A stretch of DNA of 40,992 nucleotides from a virus, in IMG/VR virus record IMGVR_UViG_3300024264_000074, positions 1 through 40,992 of that record; one strand, given 5' to 3'. Position numbers and translations under genes: made by a program. Shown in pieces: positions 34,641 to 40,992 of this stretch; position 1 is the first letter of the stretch, and each line of letters starts with the position of its first letter. The notes below the pieces were generated by a model, which saw nothing but the letters and a program-made list of their open reading frames with translations, was not told where the DNA came from and searched no databases.

Positions 34641-34852
34641 TTAAATGCCTCGCTGATACAAAGAGATTCTCCATCACTAAAACCATATCCCATTGCTTTC
34701 ATAAATCCTTCAAGTACTTCAACTATATCATCACGTGACAAATCCTTCTCCATCACATCAATAGTGACACGAGTGTTCACCGATGTTTCATGTTCGTAGG
34801 GATGACAGATCAGTTGTATGTACGGTTTATCCAGTTTATAACCCATACTCAT
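34637..34852 (-). CDS. Small conserved-looking hypothetical protein
   Basis: A 71-aa protein in the minus-strand operon. It overlaps ThyX's end and the SDR start by 4 bases each (ATGA), which argues it is a real translated gene. It has a strand-rich first half (YIQLICHPYEH, NTRVTIDVMEK) and a helix with DDIVEVLEGFMKAMGYGF. The helix plus 'GYGFSDGE' pattern recalls small phage proteins of unknown role. Start could be M1 or M3. No function assigned. Confidence 0.6.
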   Translation of the reverse strand: MSMGYKLDKPYIQLICHPYEHETSVNTRVTIDVMEKDLSRDDIVEVLEGFMKAMGYGFSDGESLCISEAFK

Positions 34853-35487
34853 ATTTTAAATACCTCGTTTATTACTTGACCACATGCTTTAGCTAGGTCA
34901 ATATGTTCTAGTTGTGTTCCATTAGCAGATCGTAGTTCAATATAATGAATCCATGATCTTAATGTACCATTTACATAAAGACGACTCATTGTATTCCCTT
35001 CTGGAAGTACCGCACGTGCCTGCTCCTTTGCGATACCATTCTCAATAGCCCAGTTATAGGCATCTTGTGCAAGTAATATAACACTTCTTTGTCGTCTATG
35101 CCATTCAATCTGCAGTCCATCATTATCTGACTTTATACTATTTTGCCTATTCTTGGGGTCTTGTAAACGTGCTTCTCGAGTCATAAACTCTAAGTCATTA
35201 GTTGGGTCAGCATAGCGCTGACTAAACTCTTGGAAGCTAAAGCTACGATGACGTAAGAACTGACGAGCAATGTCTCTTGTTGTTTCTATCTCCATACATA
35301 CACTGACCATTTCTAGTGGACTCCAGTGCTTGTGTTTAATTAGATACTTGACAAGTTTTTCATTTGTTTCTTTATTCATCTGATTAGATGGGTTACTCAC
35401 TCTAGCGCAGTAAGCTACTAAATCTAATAATTCTAGTGGTACTGCTACTTTAGGTGTTTGGCTATAACTAATTAGTTCTACTTTCAT
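34849..35487 (-). CDS. thyX: Flavin-dependent thymidylate synthase ThyX
   Basis: A 212-aa enzyme making dTMP from dUMP with FAD, NAD(P)H and methylene-tetrahydrofolate. The ThyX signature RHRxxSxxxxSxRY is present (RHRSFSFQEFSQRY, residues 79-92), with a typical EMVSVCMEIET segment before it and RAVLPEGNTMSRLYVNGTLR near the C-terminus. I chose the ATG at 35487; a longer frame to 35532 would extend the overlap with the radical SAM gene from 20 to 65 bases and adds residues not typical for the family. Together with NrdAB it secures dTTP and dNTP supply for phage replication. Confidence 0.93.
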   Translation of the reverse strand: MKVELISYSQTPKVAVPLELLDLVAYCARVSNPSNQMNKETNEKLVKYLIKHKHWSPLEMVSVCMEIETTRDIARQFLRHRSFSFQEFSQRYADPTNDLEFMTREARLQDPKNRQNSIKSDNDGLQIEWHRRQRSVILLAQDAYNWAIENGIAKEQARAVLPEGNTMSRLYVNGTLRSWIHYIELRSANGTQLEHIDLAKACGQVINEVFKI

Positions 35488-36400
35488 ATGTTTGTATAAT
35501 CTCGAATGATTCCTTTCCAAATAGTGTCCCATCTACGGAACACCCGTTACATGGAGATTGACTTCTGTCTCCTTTTGCTAATTTACGTCTAATTTTCCTC
35601 ATAGGTTTACCAAACCAAACGTTCATTAAGCTGTCATTTAATAAATTTCCTACTATATGTTCTCTACCCCAATCATTGGAGCAAAAGAGAACGTCTCCAT
35701 TCCAGTCTACAAACATTTTGTAGAACGGATAATGGCACGGCTTTCCTTTCAAAGAATCTATATCACTTTCATCTATGCCGAGCCAGTCTATTGTACCACT
35801 TCTGTTATTAAGAATAAGTCCATGATCTTTCATACTCCAGTGCATACGGTACTTGTACCTGTCTCCTGGAATATCCTTCATAATTTTATCAAATGTATAC
35901 ATCTGATGCGCTCCATCATACAAGTTAATGTACAACAAAGATAAACCATTCTCAAAGAGGTCATTTGCATACTTTGGCGAAAGTTTATCCCCATTAGTAT
36001 TGCACTCGATTATGTTGGAATGAAGATGTGTTCTAAAACTTTTAATTACTTCCTGAAACTGCGGATTAAGTAAATTTTCTCCAAAACCGCTAAGAGAGAT
36101 CTTTCCACGATAGTTATTACGTGCAAGTTCCTTAGCTATTCTTGCTGCTCCTTTCGGAGTCATATGCAAGTTTCTGTTCCCAAAGACTTCAGGGTCATGT
36201 CGCGGACAAAAGACACAAGTTCGATTACAAAGTTCGGTAGTATTTACTTCGACTGTGAGTATGGACGAAATTGGGTCAAATTCTTCGTTTGATAGTCTTT
36301 TATGGTGGGCGGCTTCTTGATTTCTTCGGTGTTCTAGGAAACTATGCTGATCTTCTTGATTCTTCAAGTACATTTCTCCATTCATTAGCGTATGGTACAT
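35468..36400 (-). CDS. Radical SAM/SPASM-like protein
   Basis: A 310-aa enzyme with the radical SAM CxxxCxxC motif (CNRTCVFC) near residue 60, which holds the [4Fe-4S] cluster that cleaves S-adenosylmethionine. A GE-type loop (LSGFGENLLNPQ) and a TNGD segment follow as expected. The C-terminal part has extra cysteines (KPCHYPFYKM, VLFCSNDWGR, PCNGCSVDG), typical of a SPASM auxiliary cluster region. I prefer the start at 36400 (third codon of the longest frame) because AAGGA lies 7 bases upstream; the ATG at 36406 is too near it. SPASM proteins often modify peptides or sugars. Among glycosyltransferase genes, a sugar epimerase/dehydratase or virion-peptide modifier is possible; substrate unknown. 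Confidence 0.85.
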   Translation of the reverse strand: MYHTLMNGEMYLKNQEDQHSFLEHRRNQEAAHHKRLSNEEFDPISSILTVEVNTTELCNRTCVFCPRHDPEVFGNRNLHMTPKGAARIAKELARNNYRGKISLSGFGENLLNPQFQEVIKSFRTHLHSNIIECNTNGDKLSPKYANDLFENGLSLLYINLYDGAHQMYTFDKIMKDIPGDRYKYRMHWSMKDHGLILNNRSGTIDWLGIDESDIDSLKGKPCHYPFYKMFVDWNGDVLFCSNDWGREHIVGNLLNDSLMNVWFGKPMRKIRRKLAKGDRSQSPCNGCSVDGTLFGKESFEIIQTYESRTN

Positions 36401-36995
36401 CTTCATATCCTTTTAACCACGGTCCGCCATCTGTGAAATGAACTGCTTTAGGTTGATGGATATCATAGTACCCTACCATATTATTATAAGTTGCAGGTAG
36501 ATTACCTACGTTTTCTGCCCATTTGAAACCGTGTAGGTCACCCGCTGGGGCTTGGTTAACTTCATCATCATCAATTACCATTTCTTCGCAGTTAATGTAC
36601 ATGAGAGATGACCAATATTTATAAGGGTAAGGACGGTTTACTTTACCATCCATTTTTATCCCTTTTTTAGTTATTAGTTCGGGGTGTTTTACTACAAAGA
36701 CATCATGTATATCGTCTCTGTACTGTTCTAGTTCAGCAGGGTCTGACCTCCATAAGAAGTCTCCATCACAGAATAAAGACCAACCTCTATAACGTGATAG
36801 AAATGGAACTAAAAAACGAGTAAAGGCAAAGTCTGTTGCTTCGCCTTGATACTCGCGAGTATACACTCCTGAAGATACTAAGGAGGCTTTCCTTAGTGGT
36901 TGTATGTTATGTGCAGTCGAGAATCTTTCAATACTCGCCTTACACACTTCATACATTTCAGGGTGTGCTTCTTCATACCCAATGAAAATGTTCAT
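36342..36995 (-). CDS. GT8-like glycosyltransferase
   Basis: A 217-aa GT-A fold protein. It opens with a strand (MNIFIGYEEAHPEMYEVC). It has the metal- and nucleotide-sugar-binding DxD as D77-G-D79 in LFCDGDFLW, preceded by ATDFAFTRFLVPFL, typical of GT8 and related enzymes. A C-terminal AVHFTDGGPWLKGY supplies the conserved His and Gly-Pro-Trp. It would transfer hexose from a UDP-sugar. The start overlaps the preceding stop as TAATG. Its end overlaps the radical SAM gene by about 59 bases, so the operon is compressed. Acceptor unknown: host glycan, virion fibre or small molecule. Confidence 0.75.
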   Translation of the reverse strand: MNIFIGYEEAHPEMYEVCKASIERFSTAHNIQPLRKASLVSSGVYTREYQGEATDFAFTRFLVPFLSRYRGWSLFCDGDFLWRSDPAELEQYRDDIHDVFVVKHPELITKKGIKMDGKVNRPYPYKYWSSLMYINCEEMVIDDDEVNQAPAGDLHGFKWAENVGNLPATYNNMVGYYDIHQPKAVHFTDGGPWLKGYEDVPYANEWRNVLEESRRSA

Positions 36996-37237
36996 TACGT
37001 ATTGCTGTTGTTTACTATTTCTGGAGTGAATCCTTTATCTTCTTTGCCAAGCTCTTCCCCAAGTTGGTTAATATAAGCCTGTCTTCCAGTAGTCATAATT
37101 GCAATTTCTGTTTGCATTTGTTGAACTGCTATATCTGCTACTTGAATATGGTTTATAATAGACTTGTGGTCTTCGCTTAACTGATCAATAACGTACTCTG
37201 TTCCGTCAATAGTAATTGTTTGAATTTCTTCGCTCAT
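36995..37237 (-). CDS. Small DUF6447-like protein
   Basis: An 80-aa protein. I chose ATG 37237 because it overlaps the NrdB stop by ATGA and has AGGA 9 bases upstream; a TTG 18 bases earlier was set aside. It starts with a short beta hairpin (QTITIDGTEYVIDQLS) and continues as a helix (IAVQQMQTEIAIMTTGRQ, YINQLGEELG). This hairpin-plus-helix layout matches a family I know as DUF6447, frequent in marine phages and without known function. It sits between ribonucleotide reductase and the GT8-like gene. Confidence 0.65.
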   Translation of the reverse strand: MSEEIQTITIDGTEYVIDQLSEDHKSIINHIQVADIAVQQMQTEIAIMTTGRQAYINQLGEELGKEDKGFTPEIVNNSNT

Positions 37238-38196
37238 TTGAATATATCCTGCCAATTTCCTTGTGTACTAGCCTTAGCATACTCGGTAGCACGGTTTTCA
37301 AAAAAGTTGGTATGCTCAACTGCGTTAACTTGCATGTCAATCCAAGGTAAAGGATTTTCTGTACTATGGAAGATATTCTTCATACCTAATCCTAGTAACC
37401 TTCTATCAGCGATATATCTGATATATTCTTTTACTTCTTTTGCAGTCAGGTCTGGTACTGTAACTTTATTGAAGCAAACGTCAATAAATGCATCTTCTAA
37501 TTCTACAGTCCTTTCAGCAGCGCAATAGATTTCATACTTTAACTTGTCCGTCCACAACTCAGGGTTTTCCTGCATAAAAGTTCTGAATAGTTTTGACAAA
37601 CCCTCAACATGTAGTGACTCGTCACGAATACTCCATGTTACAATTTGCCCCATTCCTTTCATCAAGTTATGTCTTGGGTAGTTAAGAAGAATCGCAAAAC
37701 TACTAAATAGTTGTACTCCTTCTGTAAATGCACTATATACTGCCATTGTTTTAGCTATTTCATGCTTTGAGTTCATGTTGAAATCGGTTAGATACTCATG
37801 CTTATCTGACATAGCTTGTATATCGAAAAACTCTTGGTACATCTGATCGTCCTTACCTAGAGTTTCGAGTAGAAGTGAGTATGCTTCTTGGTGTACTGCC
37901 TCCATAGCAGCAAACGCAACAAGCATCATTCTTACTTCTGGTTGTTTAAATGTAGGGAGGTAATGCTTGGCATAGCCACAACATACATCTACATCTGCTT
38001 GAGTAAAGAATCTAAATATATTATCTATAAGTAGTCTTTCTTCTTCACTTAATTTTTCTTTATAGTCCTTAATATCATCTTGTAGTGGAACCTCTTCTGG
38101 AAGCCAATGCATTTGTTGCTGTTTTTTATAAAACTCAAACGCCCACGGATAACTAAAAGGTTTATAATAGTCTCTTTCTTTTAATAAATTACTCAT
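37234..38196 (-). CDS. nrdB: Class I ribonucleotide reductase, beta subunit
   Basis: A 320-aa ferritin-like subunit that generates the radical for ribonucleotide reduction. The metal ligands are in place: D68, E99 and H102 (EAVHQEAY), E159 (FTEGVQLF), E193 and H196 (RDESLHVEG). Tyr106 lies seven residues after E99, as Tyr122 does after Glu115 in E. coli, so a tyrosyl radical enzyme is likely. The spacing D68-E99 (31) and E159-E193 (34) equals that of E. coli NrdB. It is shorter than E. coli NrdB (376 aa), common for phage versions. It is coupled to nrdA by TAATG and to the next gene by ATGA. Confidence 0.95.
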   Translation of the reverse strand: MSNLLKERDYYKPFSYPWAFEFYKKQQQMHWLPEEVPLQDDIKDYKEKLSEEERLLIDNIFRFFTQADVDVCCGYAKHYLPTFKQPEVRMMLVAFAAMEAVHQEAYSLLLETLGKDDQMYQEFFDIQAMSDKHEYLTDFNMNSKHEIAKTMAVYSAFTEGVQLFSSFAILLNYPRHNLMKGMGQIVTWSIRDESLHVEGLSKLFRTFMQENPELWTDKLKYEIYCAAERTVELEDAFIDVCFNKVTVPDLTAKEVKEYIRYIADRRLLGLGMKNIFHSTENPLPWIDMQVNAVEHTNFFENRATEYAKASTQGNWQDIFK

Positions 38197-39962
38197 TATC
38201 CCTCACAACTCAGACATTCCTCTTGCTCAAAGATAATCTCTCTTTTAGCTTCTTGAGTAACATTGTCTGCTCTTGAAATGGCTTCACTACGGAGATAGTA
38301 AAGCGTTTTTAAATTCTTTGCCCATGCTAACATATGAGCATTGTGTAAATCACCTTTATTTACATCAGGCGGGAAAAATAGATTCAATGACTGACTCTGA
38401 CAGATAAACTCTTGTCGGGCCGCTGCATGTTCTATAATCCATGCTTGATTGATCTCAACAGCAGTCTTGAAAGTATCTCTTTCGTTCTCTGTTAAGAAAT
38501 CTAAGTGTTGTACACTACCTCTTTGCATGATAATGCCTTTCCAGACCTTATCAGTATTTTGTCCATAGCCTTCCAAAACCTGTTCTAGAAACTTATTTTT
38601 CAATAAATTACTACCAGATTTTGTCTTTTGTGTAAAAGCGTTAGCTCTAAAAGGCTCAATACTTGGACTTGTATTACCACAAATAATACTAGAAGAAGCG
38701 TTAGGAGCAATTGCCAATAAGTGTGCGTTTCTTACTGAGCAAGAATCGTCGTCTGGGCAAGCACCTTTTTCTACTGCTAATTTCTTTGTTGTTTCCATTG
38801 CGTCATGCTTGATTTTATCAAACATCTGCAAGTTGGCTGAAGTTGCCTGCATACTTTCAAATGGTATTCCCATTTTCTGTAAATACGCATGAAACCCCAT
38901 AGCGCCTAAACCAATACTTCTTTCTCGCATAGCACTAAATTTAGCTCTATGTAATTGGTCAGGTGCTCTAGCAATAAAGTCATCTAAAACATTATCTAAC
39001 ATTCTTACTAGATCGGGGATAAACGCGGGATGCTTACTCCATTCGTCATAATTTTCTAAATTGACGGAGGATAGGCAACAAACAGCTGTTCTTTCGTCGT
39101 CGGTGGCTAGTGTAATCTCACTACACAAATTACTGTGGTGTACTTGTAGCCCTTTCTTCTTTTGGAAGTCTGGTAAACCCTGCTGCACTGCATCCTCAAA
39201 CATTAGGTAAGGCTCTCCTGTCTCCATTCTATTTTGCAATAGTTTGACCCAGAGTGCTCTTGCACTAACAGATTTCTTTACTTGTCTCGTGTGGGGATCC
39301 ACAAGAGCCCAGCTATCGTCAAAATCAGGATATTTAGTGGCGGAGTGTATGAGTTCCATAAAGGCATCAGGAACCACGACACCGTGATGAAGGTTAATAC
39401 TCTTCCGGTTAGTGTCGCCACCTGTAGGTTTTCTAACATCTAAAAACTCCTCTATTTCGGGGTGGCTCATATGTAGATAAGCTGCATAACTACCCCTTCG
39501 AGTTATCCCTTGTGAAAATGCTAACATTTCCGCATCTACTACTTTGAGAAAAGGTATCACTCCAGTACTCTCACTTCCCTTAGAAGTTTTTGTACCTTGC
39601 GCACGAACATCACTCCAGTGTCCACCAATACCACCGCCAAACGATGATAAATAGGCATTTTCTGTGTAATGATCTGTTATACCTTCTCTACTGTCCTCAA
39701 CATAGTTAAGAAAACAACTAATTGGTAAGCCACGAGCCGTTCCACCATTAGATAGTACGGGTGTAGCAAACATAAACCATAGATTACTTACATAATCATA
39801 TAGTCTTTGTGCATGGGCGTCATCGTCAGCAAACGCTGTACATGCTCGGGCAAATGCCTCCTGTGGGGAATCCTCGCCCGGTATCATATACCTATCCTTG
39901 AGAGTTGCTATTGCAAACTCATCAAGTAAGGCGTCTTTACTAAAATCTACTTTAACTGACAT
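38196..39962 (-). CDS. nrdA: Class I ribonucleotide reductase, alpha subunit
   Basis: A 588-aa catalytic subunit that reduces ribonucleoside diphosphates. Active-site residues are present: C83 (PISCFLNYV), N278-L-C280-S-E282 (the thiyl radical Cys and its partners), and C295/C296 as the second redox Cys candidates. The radical-transfer tyrosines are in TLYYLRSEA near the C-terminus, and the tail ends CLSCEG, the Cys pair that is re-reduced by thioredoxin or glutaredoxin. It lacks the N-terminal ATP cone (E. coli NrdA 761 aa), so it may escape dATP feedback inhibition, as in other phage reductases. It overlaps the exonuclease gene by 11 bases. Confidence 0.95.
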   Translation of the reverse strand: MSVKVDFSKDALLDEFAIATLKDRYMIPGEDSPQEAFARACTAFADDDAHAQRLYDYVSNLWFMFATPVLSNGGTARGLPISCFLNYVEDSREGITDHYTENAYLSSFGGGIGGHWSDVRAQGTKTSKGSESTGVIPFLKVVDAEMLAFSQGITRRGSYAAYLHMSHPEIEEFLDVRKPTGGDTNRKSINLHHGVVVPDAFMELIHSATKYPDFDDSWALVDPHTRQVKKSVSARALWVKLLQNRMETGEPYLMFEDAVQQGLPDFQKKKGLQVHHSNLCSEITLATDDERTAVCCLSSVNLENYDEWSKHPAFIPDLVRMLDNVLDDFIARAPDQLHRAKFSAMRERSIGLGAMGFHAYLQKMGIPFESMQATSANLQMFDKIKHDAMETTKKLAVEKGACPDDDSCSVRNAHLLAIAPNASSSIICGNTSPSIEPFRANAFTQKTKSGSNLLKNKFLEQVLEGYGQNTDKVWKGIIMQRGSVQHLDFLTENERDTFKTAVEINQAWIIEHAAARQEFICQSQSLNLFFPPDVNKGDLHNAHMLAWAKNLKTLYYLRSEAISRADNVTQEAKREIIFEQEECLSCEG

Positions 39963-40800
39963 AATCTTTAACTAATCCTATAATTTCTTTACTGTGGCCA
40001 AGCACTGCTGCATCTGGGTCGTATGTTAAGTCCATTAACTCTATATTCTTAGCAAGATTCTCTGCACCAAACTCGTTTAAGTTTTGCATGAATTTATACT
40101 TGCTTTGTATAGGAAGTTGACTCATTAAATCAAATACATCTCCGTGGTCTGCTATCAGACTACTAGCGCGCTTCGGGCCTATTCCATTTACTCCTGGAAC
40201 GTTATCTCCTTTATCTCCACATAAGCACTTAAAAGTTAAGTACATATCTGGATGAAAGTCGTAATGTTCGTCCCAATTACCCATTGTTGTCTCTTTTCTT
40301 GTTACGGTAGAGAACCGTGATATGTTCTCGGTGATTAGAAGATCCCAGTCTTTATCTGAACTTACCATCCAAATATCCTGTATACCTATATCTTCTCTAG
40401 CAAGAGCTATAACTGCTGCAATGTCATCAGCTTCTACACCATTATACTTAATAGTGAGATAACCTTTCTCGTTACATAAATCAATACACTTCTGAAATTC
40501 TCCGAGAAAATTCAAAAACTCTTGTCTTTCTTCTTCTGTTTGGTCTGCATACCGTTCCTTACGGTTTGCTTTGTACTCTGGGTCGATAGTTTTTCGGTAA
40601 TCACTACCACCATCGCCAAGTACTACTATTTCTCCGCAATCGTAAGATTTCGCAAGACTTTCTATAGTCCTGAGATATTCTACTTTGAAGAACTCTTTCT
40701 TTTGATGTTTCCATCTAAACGCCAAGTTAAGCCCGTCAACTACTAACAGATTACCGTTAGGAGTTGGAGGGTTTCCAAGGCTCGTAAACTCTATCGCCAT
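39952..40800 (-). CDS. 5'-3' exonuclease/flap endonuclease (FEN/PolI N-domain type)
   Basis: A 282-aa structure-specific nuclease like T4 RNase H or the 5' nuclease domain of DNA polymerase I. It removes RNA primers or 5' flaps and degrades DNA from 5' ends. Acidic metal-binding motifs are seen in order: VVDGLNLAFRW, VLGDGG, GVEADDIAAV, SSDKDWDLL and GDKGDNVPGV, followed by the helix-3-turn-helix DNA-binding loop GVNGIGPKRASSL. It is a replication gene leading into nrdA by an 11-base overlap. The upstream partial gene overlaps its start by 44 bases. Confidence 0.92.
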   Translation of the reverse strand: MAIEFTSLGNPPTPNGNLLVVDGLNLAFRWKHQKKEFFKVEYLRTIESLAKSYDCGEIVVLGDGGSDYRKTIDPEYKANRKERYADQTEEERQEFLNFLGEFQKCIDLCNEKGYLTIKYNGVEADDIAAVIALAREDIGIQDIWMVSSDKDWDLLITENISRFSTVTRKETTMGNWDEHYDFHPDMYLTFKCLCGDKGDNVPGVNGIGPKRASSLIADHGDVFDLMSQLPIQSKYKFMQNLNEFGAENLAKNIELMDLTYDPDAAVLGHSKEIIGLVKDYVS

Positions 40801-40992
40801 GTGTCCATTCCTGTTTTTCTAGTGTCAGCCACCTCTCTGCTAGGCATATATAAGCATCAAGCCAAGGCAGATGCATATACTGTTCTAACTTTTGAGGTTT
40901 CCGAACGGTTGATACAAAAAATTGTGCATGGTTGGCTTTGAAGAACAGCAGAGGTTCTTGATTACAGAGCTCTGCTTGTTGTCTTGCCTTAG
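40757..40992 (-). CDS. Unknown protein, C-terminal part (start beyond window)
   Basis: On the minus strand the frame is open from the window edge (first full codon at 40990-40988) to TAA at 40757-40759, giving 77 residues of C-terminus. Visible parts are KARQQAELCNQEPLLFFKAN, then FFVSTVRKP and LPWLDAYICLAERWL. The 'KARQQAE...PLLFFKxNxAQFFV' layout recalls the end of PD-(D/E)xK nucleases such as Holliday junction resolvases, but no catalytic triad is within the window, so this is only a suggestion. It overlaps the start of the exonuclease gene by 44 bases, which fits the compressed operon. Confidence 0.45.
   Translation of the reverse strand, partial: KARQQAELCNQEPLLFFKANHAQFFVSTVRKPQKLEQYMHLPWLDAYICLAERWLTLEKQEWTHGDRVYEPWKPSNS

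Noticed and set aside
1-40992. Prophage or lysogeny functions
   Set aside because: No integrase, repressor, attachment repeat or bacterial flanking gene is visible in this window; lifestyle cannot be judged from it.

Overview
The window looks like a slice of a tailed-phage genome, most likely a marine siphovirus (long non-contractile tail, lambda-like tail module) infecting a Gram-negative host. Evidence: tail genes in lambda order (tail completion, major tail protein, frameshifted chaperone pair, tape measure, then M-, L-, K-, I- and J-like tip proteins), gene ends that overlap or nearly touch, AT-rich sequence, and fibre motifs I associate with marine phages. No integrase, repressor, capsid, terminase, tRNA or host gene is seen. 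A Coq4-like gene hints at an alphaproteobacterial host, but this is inference.

Region 1 (1-18959, + strand): tail tube and tip. A strong intrinsic terminator separates the major tail protein from the chaperone gene. The chaperone pair carries a full -1 frameshift signal. The J-like tip protein is very large (2897 aa) and ends in a Hint/intein-like self-processing domain.

Region 2 (18969-30907, + strand): a GNAT-like protein, then a near-perfect sigma70 promoter (19708-19736), then a fibre/appendage operon. Two products are extremely repetitive: a 1211-aa fibre built from decapeptides and a 1400-aa Thr/Asn/Ser-rich protein with several repeat classes, some as recent exact DNA duplications.

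Region 3 (30907-33433, + strand): three genes directly behind the fibres: a capsule/Kdo-type glycosyltransferase-like protein, an unknown protein, and a Coq4 (ubiquinone biosynthesis) homologue with its zinc motif intact.

Region 4 (40992-33430, - strand, convergent): a tightly overlapping operon, in transcription order: a partial unknown gene, FEN-type 5'-3' exonuclease, class I ribonucleotide reductase NrdA and NrdB, DUF6447-like small protein, GT8-like glycosyltransferase, radical SAM/SPASM protein, ThyX, small unknown, SDR enzyme and a GT29 sialyltransferase-like protein. It combines nucleotide supply with a sugar-modification set. The two transcription directions meet with a 4-bp gene overlap at 33430-33433.
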